A DNA stretch of 64,000 bases from Kibdelosporangium philippinense (GTDB lineage Bacteria > Actinomycetota > Actinomycetes > Mycobacteriales > Pseudonocardiaceae). The number at the start of each line of letters is the position of its first letter. The stretch's first letter is position 1. The stretch is from the NCBI RefSeq assembly GCF_021390435.2, contig NZ_JAJVCN010000001.1, forward strand, positions 2,728,001-2,792,000, written 5' to 3'. The notes below the pieces were generated by a model. It did not search any database and was not told where the DNA came from. It saw only the letters and a list, made by a program, of their open reading frames with translations. Below, piece after piece: positions 55,539 to 64,000 of this stretch. The translations under genes were made by a program, and so were the position numbers.

Positions 55539-56555
55539 ATGCTGCCGCAACACCGCGATGTGATCGTGGTCGGCGCTTCGGCAGGTGGGGTGGAGGCGTT
55601 GCGTACCCTGATCGCCGGTGTTCCTGGTGATCTGGCGGCGGCGATCGCGGTCGTGCTGCACATGCCTGCGGGAGGCACGAGCGCGTTGCCGCAGATTTTG
55701 CGGCGTTTCGGCAACCTGCCCACCGTCACCGCGTCGAATGGCGCACCGCTGCGACCGGGCACGGTGTACGTCGCACGGCCTGACCACCACCTTGTGCTCA
55801 TCGATGACGAGGTGGCGCTGTCGCATGGCCCGACCGAGAACGGGCACAGGCCGGCTATCAACGCGCTGTTCCGGTCGGCCGCGCTGAGCTTGGGACCTCG
55901 GGTGATCGGGGTGCTGCTGTCGGGCGTACTCGACGACGGCGTGGCGGGTTTGGTGGCGATCAAGGCACAAGGTGGTCTGGTGGTCGTCCAGGATCCGGCT
56001 GACGCCCTGTATCCGGGAATGCCGGAGAACGCCATTCGGAACGTGGCCGCCGACTACGTGCTGCCCGCGGCCGAGATCGGGCCGCTGTTGGGCACGTTGA
56101 CCAAGGAGAACAGCGTCGAACCGGCCTCGTCGCCGTCCTCGCTGCTGCGACTGGAGAACGAAATCGCCCGTGACCAGCGGACCAGCACCGACTACCAAGC
56201 GAATGGAGTGGGCGTGAGCAGCGGCCTCACCTGCCCCGACTGCCAGGGGGTGCTGAGTGAGCTCACTTCCGCCGACGGTCGCTACCGATGCCGGGTGGGC
56301 CACGCGTGGTCCGTGGAGGCGTTGCTGGAAGCGCAAGGTGGTGTGTTCGAGAGAGCATTGTGGACGGCATTGCGGTCACTCGACGAGAAGCGCAACCTTG
56401 CCGAGCGCATGTGTCGTGACGCGCGGCAGCGCGGCAACGAACGCCTGGTCGAGCGCTATCAGCAGATGGCCGATGAAGCCCGGCAGGCGGCCGGTGTGCT
56501 GCGCGCGCATCTCACAGGGCTGCCCGCGAGCCCGGAGCCGACCGGTGATGGCTGA
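55539..56555 (+). CDS. CheB-type methylesterase-domain protein without receiver
   Basis: 338 aa. CheB catalytic domain: VVGASAGGVEALR (Ser), VVLHMPAGG (His) and GVLLSGVLDDG (Asp). No receiver domain. The C-terminal half has a zinc-ribbon-like part (LTCPDCQGVLSELT, YRCRVGHAWS) and a helical tail. Such proteins pair with CheR-PAS proteins outside chemotaxis. The start (GTG at 55512 or ATG at 55539) is decided by GAGGAAG. The CheR-PAS gene follows after 63 bp. Confidence 0.85.
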   Translation: MLPQHRDVIVVGASAGGVEALRTLIAGVPGDLAAAIAVVLHMPAGGTSALPQILRRFGNLPTVTASNGAPLRPGTVYVARPDHHLVLIDDEVALSHGPTENGHRPAINALFRSAALSLGPRVIGVLLSGVLDDGVAGLVAIKAQGGLVVVQDPADALYPGMPENAIRNVAADYVLPAAEIGPLLGTLTKENSVEPASSPSSLLRLENEIARDQRTSTDYQANGVGVSSGLTCPDCQGVLSELTSADGRYRCRVGHAWSVEALLEAQGGVFERALWTALRSLDEKRNLAERMCRDARQRGNERLVERYQQMADEARQAAGVLRAHLTGLPASPEPTGDG

Positions 56556-56618
56556 CAACGCCGGACACGCTAGCTCGTGCAGCACGCCGGTCGGACCGGC
56601 GGAGTAGTCTGCGCAGTC

Positions 56619-58484
56619 GTGGATACCGTCCCACCCAGTGAGCCGAACAGCCAGTTCGAGGCAATCCTGTCCTATTTGAAGGAGACGCGGGGTTTCGACT
56701 TCACCGGGTACAAGAGGACCAGCTTGGCGCGCCGGGTGCGCAGGCGGATGGCGCAGATCGGGGTGGAGGAATTCGGCGACTACATCGATCTGCTCCAGGT
56801 CAACAGCGAGGAATTCGGCGCGCTGTTCAACACCATCCTGATCAATGTGACCAGCTTCTTCCGTGATGCCGAAGCCTGGAGTCACCTGCGGGAAGAGATC
56901 GTGCCGACCTTGCTGGCCGAGCGGGCGCCGGACGACCCGGTCCGGATCTGGAGCGCTGGTTGTGCCTCCGGCCAGGAGGCGTACAGCCTCGCGATGGTCT
57001 TCGCCGACGCACTGGGACCTGAACGGTTCCGGCAGCGCATCAAGATCTACGCGACCGACGTCGACGACCAGGCGCTGGCACAGGCAAGGCAGGCCTCGTA
57101 CGCCGCGACTGACGTGCAGAATCTCGAACCTGAGCAGATCGAGCAGTACTTCGAGCAGCAGGGCAACCAGTACGTGTTCCGCAAGGACCTGCGCCGCTCG
57201 GTCATCTTCGGCCGCAACGACCTGGTGCAGGACGCCCCGATATCCCGGATCGATCTGCTGGTCTGCCGCAACACCCTGATGTACTTCAACGCCGAGACAC
57301 AGGCCAAGATCCTCGGCCGGTTCCACTTCGCGCTGGCGCCGCGTGGGCTGCTGTTTCTCGGCAAGGCCGAGATGTTGTTGTCACACAGCCGGATCTTTGA
57401 TCCAGTCGACCTCAAGCGGCGGATCTTCCGCAAGACCCCCTGCAACCCGATCGGCTTGGGCCATCTCGTCTCGCAGACGTTCGTGGCCGAGCGGCAGGGC
57501 GAGGTCGGCGGGCTCGACGAGCTGCGCGAACACGCGTTCTCGGCCAGCCCGGTCGCCCAGGTCGTCGTCACCGGCGAGGACATCGTCGCGCTGATCAACC
57601 AGCAGGCCGAACAGGTCTTCGGGCTGTCACACCGCGACATCGGCAGGCCACTGCGGGACTTGGAGATCTCGTACCGTCCGGTGGAGCTGCGCGCTTACGT
57701 CGAGCAAGCCAAGGTGGAACGCCGCGCGTTGCGGATCAAAGATGTGGAGTGGCAGCGCGGTCCCGGTGACGCGGTGTGGTTCGAGATCCACATCAACCCG
57801 TTGGTGAACAACGACAACGGGCTTGTCGGTGTGTCCATTGTGTTCCACGACGTCACCGCGGCCCGCAAGCTGCTCGACGAACTCGAGCACACCAACCGGC
57901 AACTGGAGTCGGCATACGAGGAACTGCAGTCGACGAACGAAGAACTCGAGACCACCAACGAGGAACTGCAGTCCACGGTGGAGGAACTGGAGACCACGAA
58001 CGAAGAGCTCCAGTCCACCAACGAGGAACTGGAGACGATGAACGAAGAACTCCAGTCCACCAACGACGAACTGCGGGCGATCAACGACACCCTGCGCGAA
58101 CGCAGTGCCGAACTCGACGAGGTCAAGGATTTCCTCGAGTCGATATTGAGCTCGGTCCGGCCAGGGGTTGTCGTTGTCGATCTGGAGATGCGGATCCTGG
58201 TCTGGAACCACGGCGCGCAGGACCTCTGGGGGTTGCGGCAGGACGAGGCCGCCGGTGAGCACCTGCTCAACCTCGACATCGGCCTGCCGGTCGGCGAGCT
58301 GCGGGCATCGGTCCGTACCGCGATGACCGACCCGGCGTTCGAAGACACAATGATGCTCGACGCGGTCAACCGCCGAGGACGGCAAACCAAGATCAGGATC
58401 GCGGTCGGTGCGCTGCGCCGCCCGGACAACGGCTCTACCCAGGGCGCCATTCTGGTCATGGAGCCGATCGAGAACGCCGATTAG
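56619..58484 (+). CDS. CheR methyltransferase with coiled coil and PAS domains
   Basis: 621 aa from the GTG at 56619. N-terminal CheR domain (LARRVRRRMAQIGV, VTSFFRD, WSAGCASGQEAYSLAM for SAM, LLVCRNTLMYF), then a PAS-like domain (about aa 310-410), a long heptad coiled coil of ELQSTNEELETTNE units, and a second PAS domain. It is the partner of the CheB protein upstream. In other organisms this pair feeds histidine kinases in stress signalling. Confidence 0.9.
   Translation: MDTVPPSEPNSQFEAILSYLKETRGFDFTGYKRTSLARRVRRRMAQIGVEEFGDYIDLLQVNSEEFGALFNTILINVTSFFRDAEAWSHLREEIVPTLLAERAPDDPVRIWSAGCASGQEAYSLAMVFADALGPERFRQRIKIYATDVDDQALAQARQASYAATDVQNLEPEQIEQYFEQQGNQYVFRKDLRRSVIFGRNDLVQDAPISRIDLLVCRNTLMYFNAETQAKILGRFHFALAPRGLLFLGKAEMLLSHSRIFDPVDLKRRIFRKTPCNPIGLGHLVSQTFVAERQGEVGGLDELREHAFSASPVAQVVVTGEDIVALINQQAEQVFGLSHRDIGRPLRDLEISYRPVELRAYVEQAKVERRALRIKDVEWQRGPGDAVWFEIHINPLVNNDNGLVGVSIVFHDVTAARKLLDELEHTNRQLESAYEELQSTNEELETTNEELQSTVEELETTNEELQSTNEELETMNEELQSTNDELRAINDTLRERSAELDEVKDFLESILSSVRPGVVVVDLEMRILVWNHGAQDLWGLRQDEAAGEHLLNLDIGLPVGELRASVRTAMTDPAFEDTMMLDAVNRRGRQTKIRIAVGALRRPDNGSTQGAILVMEPIENAD
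57910..58070 (+). repeat. Tandem coding repeat for a coiled coil
   Basis: About four imperfect copies of a 42-bp unit encoding ELQSTNEELETTNE. The DNA copies differ at synonymous sites, so expansion is not recent. Confidence 0.8.
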
Positions 58485-58524
58485 GCACTGTGTCGAAGAG
58501 CGATTCGTCGTGAGACATTGGGCT

Positions 58525-58905
58525 ATGGACACAGACGATCCGTCTGTTCAGGCGCGCATGCGGGCAGCGTCCGCGCGGCGGCGTGCGCAGCAGTTGCGGC
58601 AACGTCGTGCGATGCTGGCCGCTGGTGACGAGCTGTGCCACTCAAGCCAACAGGACAACGAAGCCGCTGCCGAAGCACTGAAAGAGGCGCGGCGACGCGC
58701 CGACGACGCTCGGATGAGCGCGAAGCAGGGATTTCTCCGAGCGATTGAGGCCCACGAACGCGCTGCGCGGCGCCATGATCTGGCGGCTGAAATGGGTATC
58801 GGGGATGTCGGCGACCATCGGCGACGGGCGGCCAAGCACCGCGAAGAAGCGGCGGCCGACCGTGCCACGCTCGCCGTCCAGTTCGACCAAGCCGTCGACG
58901 GCTAG
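58525..58905 (+). CDS. Hypothetical Ala/Arg-rich helical protein
   Basis: 126 aa: MDTDDPSVQARMRAASARRR and on, then a long helix with many Ala, Arg and Glu (RRRADDARMSAKQGFLRAIE). No family recognised and no membrane segment. Close behind the CheR-PAS gene (40 bp), so it may share its transcript. The Shine-Dalgarno site is weak. Confidence 0.6.
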   Translation: MDTDDPSVQARMRAASARRRAQQLRQRRAMLAAGDELCHSSQQDNEAAAEALKEARRRADDARMSAKQGFLRAIEAHERAARRHDLAAEMGIGDVGDHRRRAAKHREEAAADRATLAVQFDQAVDG

Positions 58906-59415
58906 TGGTGTGTCTCGGACCGTTTGTTCGGCGGCGTCGGTCTCCGCTGGCCAGGATCAATCCGAGGTGGTCCGAGTGACCTCGAATGCAGCGTTTCCTC
59001 GGCGGGAGGGCCGCCTCCTGCGTCGTCCGGCGCTGGTCCACGCCCGCGTCTGTTAGTGAGGGGCGGTGAACGCCCACGCCAGGAGTTTCAGGCTTGCCGA
59101 TCGGGCGTTGCTGGCCCGGTGTTCAGGTCGGTGAGCTGCAGGTTTGCCTGTGGCACAGTGCGGAGGCTGTCATGGCCCCGGTCACGCTGACGGGCCACGG
59201 CCCGGTGCGGGCGGTAGGCCGTTGCGAGGGGAAGATTCGGCGCGTTCAACGCCGTCAAGGTGACCTTCACGGCATCGACATGGGTAACAGGTGTGGCATG
59301 TGTGACAGGTGTGGCTCAGGTGGCGATTAATCGTCCATTATGGACAGACTGACGGCTCGGTTACTTGGTCAACGAATTAAGACGCTAGCGCACACTAATG
59401 CGTCCACAGTGGACA
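58906..59415. other. Intergenic with two GTCCA-N3-TGGAC palindromes
   Basis: No gene supported. GTCCATTATGGAC (59333-59345) and GTCCACAGTGGAC (59402-59414) lie 57 bp apart, the second directly after the stop of the gene at 59416 (minus). Confidence 0.5.
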
Positions 59416-60639
59416 TCAGCGCTTGACGTAGTCCGGCGCGTGGCTGTGCAGTCGCTCCAGCGCGTCCACGATGACCGTGCGTCGGTACCACCACAGCCAA
59501 TCAGCGGTTTCCGTCGCAAGGCTGTCCAGTTTCGCGTAGGCCAGCTTGGACGGGGTGAAGTACGGCTCGAGATGGTAGGTGGTCACGACACCGACGCATT
59601 CGCCATCGAAGGTGACCAGCGGCGTGCTCTGCAGCGCGTGAATACCGGCTTTCGCGAACATCGCGTGCTCCGAGTCGACTGGCACGTACTCGATCACTCG
59701 GACCTCGCGCTGCGCGGCTTGCCAGGCGGCCGACGACGGATCGTCGAGATCAGCCAGGTAATCCACAAGATCAAGCGGCAAGTCGTGATACGACTCCATA
59801 CGCGGCCGTAGCCCAGCGCCCTCGACCAGTTGAACGTCTCCCATCGAGGTGTTCAGGTATCCCAATGCTGTGTCGAGGAACGCCTCAAGCACCACAGCAC
59901 GGTTTCGCCGGTGTTCCCGTTGCAAACGGAAGAACGACAGGGACGGCGCTGGAAGCCGGGCGCGGCCGGGGAACCAGATGTCGGTACGTGGCGCCGACGC
60001 GGCGAGAAACGCTCGGGCCAAGGCGTGGACCTGCACATCGTGGTATCGCGCGCACTCACCCAACAGTTCGGACGCGGCGTCCATGTTCGGCAGACCGTAC
60101 CGTTCCTGCAGCATGCCCAACGCGCGCGCGATTACCGTTCGTGTTCGCAACGCGGATCGCGCGGCGAACAATTCCCGCTGGATGGTCGACACTTCGTCCG
60201 CAGCTGGCCTGTCGTTGTCGGCGCGTGGACGTCGCACGGGTTGAGTGGCTGTGGTGCACGCTGCGATCGCCGAGGGCACGCTGTCGTATGTTCCGACGAT
60301 TTGTGTCGCCCTCGCCAGTTCGAGGACGCGTCGCACGTGTGGGTTGCCTGCGACCGTCAGCATCCGCCTGCCAGCCAGTTCCTGCCGGTCGGCGTGCTCG
60401 ACAAGCACTCGCACGCCTGCTGCGGCCAGCATGTCCACCGAGCTGAGGTCGACAACGACGTAGCGGCATTTCGGCGGGATCCGGTGCCGCAGCCAATAGT
60501 CGGCCGTGCGGCTGCTGTCTGTGTCGATCTCACCGGCCAGCCGCACAATGACGAGGTCATCGCGGTACTGCTGGAGGCTGAACTCGAAATGTGGATGCGA
60601 GGCATCCTCGCCGGCTTTTCGGTGATCGGTTGGGTCCAC
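59416..60639 (-). CDS. STAS-ANTAR-GAF signalling protein
   Basis: 407 aa from the GTG at 60639, which has AAGGAG. Domains: STAS (about aa 20-125; VVVDLSSVDMLAAAGVRVLV), ANTAR RNA-binding helices (about 155-210; RTVIARALGMLQERYGLPNM), then GAF (about 250-400). STAS domains bind anti-sigma kinases, ANTAR binds structured RNA to prevent termination, and GAF senses ligands. The combination in one chain would link partner-switching with antitermination. It diverges from two STAS/HATPase genes. Confidence 0.85.
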   Translation of the reverse strand: MDPTDHRKAGEDASHPHFEFSLQQYRDDLVIVRLAGEIDTDSSRTADYWLRHRIPPKCRYVVVDLSSVDMLAAAGVRVLVEHADRQELAGRRMLTVAGNPHVRRVLELARATQIVGTYDSVPSAIAACTTATQPVRRPRADNDRPAADEVSTIQRELFAARSALRTRTVIARALGMLQERYGLPNMDAASELLGECARYHDVQVHALARAFLAASAPRTDIWFPGRARLPAPSLSFFRLQREHRRNRAVVLEAFLDTALGYLNTSMGDVQLVEGAGLRPRMESYHDLPLDLVDYLADLDDPSSAAWQAAQREVRVIEYVPVDSEHAMFAKAGIHALQSTPLVTFDGECVGVVTTYHLEPYFTPSKLAYAKLDSLATETADWLWWYRRTVIVDALERLHSHAPDYVKR

Positions 60640-60959
60640 CTGCGCTCCTTGGAACGATCTCGTGAGGAGATGCAAGGGGAGCTTCGGCTGTTGAACCCTC
60701 CCTGCCCACCAGCTAGCCTCAGCCAGAGCCTGACGCACCAATGGGGTACCCATGGTGTGCCCCGTCAACCCGCCGCTAACCCGCCACGCGGTGTTTTTCT
60801 TATCCGGGCCGCTCACGCACCAGTTTGCGGCCGGACAGCGCCGGGAATACGTTTGTTGTGGTCACTCGGTGGTTCCGGGTTCAACAGGTAGCTCGGTTGG
60901 TTGAGCGCCAAGGCTCACGCGGCAGCATCATCGTGGCAAGTAGTCGGACGGAGCCGGTC
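60640..60959. other. Divergent promoter region
   Basis: About 320 bp between the STAS-ANTAR-GAF gene and the STAS-HATPase gene. No operator recognised with confidence. Confidence 0.4.
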
Positions 60960-61703
60960 ATGGCAGGGGAGTACCTGTGGTGCCACACCGAGGAAATCCA
61001 GCGATGCACCATCGTGCGTGTGGTTGGTGTTCTCGGCCAAGCCACTTACTCGACGCTGCGCGACACATTGTTGAAGTGTGTGATTGAGCAACCCAGGGCG
61101 CTGATCGCCGACGTCGCCGACGTTCGGATTGCCACCGCGACAGTGCTGAGTGTGTTCACAGCGGTGCGGATCCGCACAAGCGACTGGCCCTCGATACCTA
61201 TATTGGTAGCGACGGGGCCGCACCACGCCGAACTTTTCGGTCAGTCGCCGATCCGGCGATACGTCGGCTTGTACGACAGCGTCGCTACCGCGTTGACGAA
61301 CGTCCATCAGCCACCACCCGGCAAACGAGCGTTCTGCGCCCTGCCACACGACCCTGGCAGTCCCCGGGCAGCCCGCCAGTTCGTCAGGCGGACATGCTTC
61401 GAGTGGGAGCTACCCGGCACGCTGACTGAGGACGCGGTGCATGTCGCCTCCGAATTCGTCCAGAACACGATGTCGCACACGGTCTCCGAGGCACGATTGC
61501 GCCTGGAACTGCGCAATGACCGACTCACCGTGGCGGTCGGCGACGACAACGCGGCGCCTGCCGTGATCCGCGACCCAGGGTCCAACGTCCGTAACGCGGC
61601 GGCGGGCATTCTCCTTATCGCGCAGATGGCGAAAAGCTGGGGCTGCGTCACCGACGAGATCAACAGCCAGAAAACGGTATGGGCGGTACTGCGAAGTCCG
61701 TGA
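60960..61703 (+). CDS. STAS plus HATPase protein (anti-sigma/antagonist fusion)
   Basis: 247 aa. N-terminal STAS-like part (TIVRVVGVLGQATYSTLRDT ... DVRIATATVLSVFTAV) and C-terminal HATPase_c of the anti-sigma type (ASEFVQNTMSHTVSEARLRL, GDDNAAPAV). Start ATG at 60960 with GGAG five bases upstream. It probably acts in partner switching that frees a stress sigma factor. The stop overlaps the next ATG (TGATG). Confidence 0.8.
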   Translation: MAGEYLWCHTEEIQRCTIVRVVGVLGQATYSTLRDTLLKCVIEQPRALIADVADVRIATATVLSVFTAVRIRTSDWPSIPILVATGPHHAELFGQSPIRRYVGLYDSVATALTNVHQPPPGKRAFCALPHDPGSPRAARQFVRRTCFEWELPGTLTEDAVHVASEFVQNTMSHTVSEARLRLELRNDRLTVAVGDDNAAPAVIRDPGSNVRNAAAGILLIAQMAKSWGCVTDEINSQKTVWAVLRSP

Positions 61704-62299
61704 TGCCCTGGTTGGCGCTCCACAACGGACGGTTGTGGGCCGTGAACGTGGGTAATCCGGACACATTCCGCCAACGAGTTGCCTTCAGAGGTGTGCAGGG
61801 GATGCCGTCGCAAGAGCAAGACCGCGTACTGCCCGCCGCATTGCGGGCATGGGCGGAGACTTTGCCGGAACTCGCGGCGGATGTCGTCGTTGACGCCGAC
61901 CTGACCAGGCCTTATCTCCATGTTTCGGTCGCGGTGGCGCCGGACCGGCTGGGGTTGTTGCGCTCCCGCGTGTGGGAATGGGCGTATGAGGCCGGTCTGC
62001 TCGACGAGGAGCGACAGGACATCGTGATGGCGACGGACGAGGCCCTCTCGAACGCGATGGAGCACGCTTTCCCGGCAGGGAATGGCGAACTGACTTTGTT
62101 CGCCGCCAGGGACCGGTTGGCGCGGGCGGTGCACGTGATTGTCTCGGACAACGGCACATGGGCCGCGCCGTTGAGCCGCGCGGCAGGTCGTGGCATGGGG
62201 TTGGCGATGATGGACCAGCTCGCCGATGTGTTCGATCTGCACCATGACGAGCGTGGCACCACCGTCGTCCTGCGTTGGGCAAGCCAAGCGAGTGTTTGA
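61703..62299 (+). CDS. RsbW-like anti-sigma factor kinase
   Basis: 198 aa. C-terminal HATPase_c: IVMATDEALSNAMEHAFPAG (N box), VSDNGTWAAP (G1 box), GRGMGLAMMDQLADVF (G2 box). The N-terminal 80 aa are not recognised. Such kinases bind sigma factors and are antagonised by STAS proteins, which fits the neighbours. The ATG at 61703 overlaps the stop of the previous gene. Confidence 0.85.
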   Translation: MPWLALHNGRLWAVNVGNPDTFRQRVAFRGVQGMPSQEQDRVLPAALRAWAETLPELAADVVVDADLTRPYLHVSVAVAPDRLGLLRSRVWEWAYEAGLLDEERQDIVMATDEALSNAMEHAFPAGNGELTLFAARDRLARAVHVIVSDNGTWAAPLSRAAGRGMGLAMMDQLADVFDLHHDERGTTVVLRWASQASV

Positions 62300-62448
62300 A
62301 CCGCCCCGGTTCTGCTCGTGGGTTGCGCCTTATGCGATGTGCGGCCGCCGAATTCAAGTCCTTGAGAACCTCAGTGCCGGGTTTGGTGGCCTGACGCGCG
62401 GGAAGCCAGGTGCGTCAAGCAATCCATCTCATGTCTTTGGAGACGAAG

Positions 62449-63330
62449 ATGTTCTTCCACCGCCAGGAACTTCAGTTCAAGGCGAGTCCGGAGCGGCCAG
62501 ACGCGGTCTACGCCCGCAAGCTGCAAGAGGTGCTTGGAGGCCAGTACGGTGAAATCACCGTGGCGATGCAGTACATGTTCCAGGGCTGGAACATGCATGT
62601 CCCCGGCAAGTACCGCGACCTGGTGTTCGGTATCGGCTCGGAGGAGTTCGGTCACGTCGAGATGCTCGCGACGATGATCGCGCGGTTGTTGGAAAAGGCA
62701 CCGCTTGGCATCACGAAAGATGCCGTCCAAGAAGATCCGACGGTGGCCGCGGTGATCGGTGGCACCGATGTGCAGCACGCGATTGTCGCGGGAGCCGGTG
62801 TGCGGCCGGTGGACAGCATGGGAAACCCGTGGCAGGGAACGTACATCACGGCCAGCGGCAACCTGTTGGCTGACTTCACCGCCAACGCCAACGCGGAGAT
62901 GCAGGGACGGGTTCAGGTCGCGCGGCTGTACCACATGACCGACGACCACGGTGTGCGTGACCTGTTGGCGTTCCTGCTGGCGCGCGACACCGCACATCAG
63001 AACCAGTGGATGGCCGCTGCCGCCGAACTCCGGGAAAAGGGGATCGAAGACTACCCCGTACCCAGCAACTTCCCGCAGAGCAAGGAACACGCGGAGGTTT
63101 CGTACCAGTACCTGAACTTCAGTGACGGCAAGCAGGCTGGCCACGGTCCGTGGGCGTCCGGTACGACCCCGGACGGGAAGGGAGAGTTCAGCTACTACGA
63201 CGGCCCCACCACCAGCGCGCCGATGCCACCACCCACTCACCCTGATGCCCGTTTCTATGGCACGACCGACCTTCCGAATGTCGTCGAGAAGGTCGCGGGC
63301 TCCGTTCAGGACAAATTGAAGAAAGAGTGA
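62449..63330 (+). CDS. Manganese catalase
   Basis: 293 aa from the ATG at 62449 (MFFHRQELQFKASPERPD), preferred to the ATG-like start upstream because GGAGACGAAG lies before it. The dimanganese ligands are in GEITVAMQYMFQGWN and EEFGHVEMLATMIA. It decomposes hydrogen peroxide without haem. The C-terminal tail is Lys-rich. It follows the anti-sigma genes and precedes an SDR, as in general stress regulons. Confidence 0.95.
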   Translation: MFFHRQELQFKASPERPDAVYARKLQEVLGGQYGEITVAMQYMFQGWNMHVPGKYRDLVFGIGSEEFGHVEMLATMIARLLEKAPLGITKDAVQEDPTVAAVIGGTDVQHAIVAGAGVRPVDSMGNPWQGTYITASGNLLADFTANANAEMQGRVQVARLYHMTDDHGVRDLLAFLLARDTAHQNQWMAAAAELREKGIEDYPVPSNFPQSKEHAEVSYQYLNFSDGKQAGHGPWASGTTPDGKGEFSYYDGPTTSAPMPPPTHPDARFYGTTDLPNVVEKVAGSVQDKLKKE

Positions 63331-63443
63331 CGACGTGACCCGCCTGGTTGCGTGCGGCACGCAGCCAGGCGGTCGGCGAAGGTTGACGATCTTGCCGGGC
63401 GGGCATACCGGGAGTTGAGACGGGCGAAGGAAGGCGAACCAGG
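63331..63443. other. Intergenic
   Basis: Contains AAGGAAGG before the next start; otherwise nothing seen. Confidence 0.4.
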
Positions 63444-64000
63444 ATGGCGCAGGACCAGTATGCCCAGCAGGACCCGAGGTCGCAGTATCCGCGGCCGGGA
63501 CGTCAGGAGGGGCAGGAACAGAGTCATCCAGGCACGGGCGAGCAGATGGGGCCGCGGCCCGACCACGGTGAAGAGTCCTACCGAGGCTCTGATCGGCTTG
63601 TGGACCGCAAGACGATCATCACCGGCGGGGATTCCGGGATAGGCAGGGCCGTAGCGCTGGCTTTCGCCCGTGAGGGTGCGGATGTCGTCCTGTCCTATCT
63701 TCAGGACGAGGAGCGGGACGCGAAGCAGACCGCCGATCTCGTGCGCGAGGCAGGGCGTCAGGTTGTGCTTGTGCCAGGCGACATCCAGACGGAGGAGCAA
63801 TGCCAACAGGTTGTGGATCGCGCGGTGGCGGAGTTCGGCCGGATCGACGTGTTGGTGAACAATGCCGCTTTTCAGATGTCGCAGGATGATGGGTTGATCG
63901 AGATCTCAACCGAGCAGTTCGACCGGGTGCTCAAGACCAACTTGTACGCGATGTTCTGGCTGAGCAAGGCGGCTGTGCCGCACATGCGGCCAGGTTCCTG
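63444..64000 (+). CDS. General-stress-type SDR, 3' end beyond window
   Basis: 185 codons visible, incomplete. Starts MAQDQYAQQDPRSQYPRPGR, a Gln/Pro-rich leader typical of YdaD/GsiB-neighbour stress dehydrogenases. The Rossmann part follows: TGGDSGIGRAVALAFA, NNAA, then NLYAMFWLSKAA. The catalytic Tyr lies outside the window. Same strand as the catalase, 113 bp after it. Confidence 0.88.
   Translation, partial: MAQDQYAQQDPRSQYPRPGRQEGQEQSHPGTGEQMGPRPDHGEESYRGSDRLVDRKTIITGGDSGIGRAVALAFAREGADVVLSYLQDEERDAKQTADLVREAGRQVVLVPGDIQTEEQCQQVVDRAVAEFGRIDVLVNNAAFQMSQDDGLIEISTEQFDRVLKTNLYAMFWLSKAAVPHMRPGS

Noticed and set aside
1..64000. CRISPR arrays
   Set aside because: No regularly spaced short repeats were seen; the only tandem repeat is the coiled-coil coding repeat near 58 kb.

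Overview
The window is high-GC DNA with actinomycete-style gene content: many GTG/TTG starts, Tat and lipoprotein signals, MocR, PadR and TetR regulators, and STAS/ANTAR/HATPase signalling. A soil actinobacterium, plausibly of the Pseudonocardiaceae, fits best. That placement is inference from gene types and composition; there is no rRNA gene or other marker to prove it.

Layout. 1-9.7 kb looks like core genome: an efeUOB iron-uptake operon, a small membrane protein, and a ribonucleotide reductase operon (nrdA-nrdB-nrdR, minus strand) behind a cobalamin riboswitch. The R2 subunit is of the class Ic (Phe-for-Tyr) type, and the NrdR repressor has lost its ATP-cone in frame. 9.7-20 kb mixes intact genes (a beta-propeller lipoprotein, a class II glutamine amidotransferase, cytochrome oxidase subunit I) with decayed ones (AfsR-like ATPase, lysyltransferase-like DUF2156 protein, acyl-AMP ligase fragment).

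20.4-50.7 kb is an accessory region. It begins at a tRNA 3'-end remnant and is bracketed by two nearly identical, inverted 77-bp pieces of a PAP2 phosphatase gene. It holds a Pls-like single-module isopeptide synthetase, four insertion sequences with clear ends (IS630, IS701, ISL3 and IS5 families), dispersed hairpin repeats and many gene remnants. At 37.4-42.0 kb it carries the most interesting cargo: a SLOG-domain protein, a TIR-transmembrane-WD40 protein and a convergent 2TM SLATT-type protein. Together these look like a nucleotide-signal-based immunity module. A DoxX-cupin-MocR operon and a zinc-type oxidoreductase share a duplicated upstream element.

50-64 kb returns to a regulated stress region: a PAP2 phosphatase, an SDR/TetR divergent pair with a palindromic operator, a methyltransferase-SDR pair, CheB and CheR-PAS proteins, a partner-switching set (STAS-ANTAR-GAF, STAS-HATPase, HATPase), a manganese catalase, and an SDR that runs off the end.

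How parts work together. Iron import is probably repressed by a DtxR/IdeR-type regulator. RNR synthesis is gated by B12, normally allowing a B12-dependent class II enzyme elsewhere to take over. The PadR gene once faced a small membrane-protein gene across a double operator, but ISL3 has cut that gene from its ribosome-binding site and operator. The STAS/HATPase genes, the catalase and the terminal SDR look like one general stress circuit.
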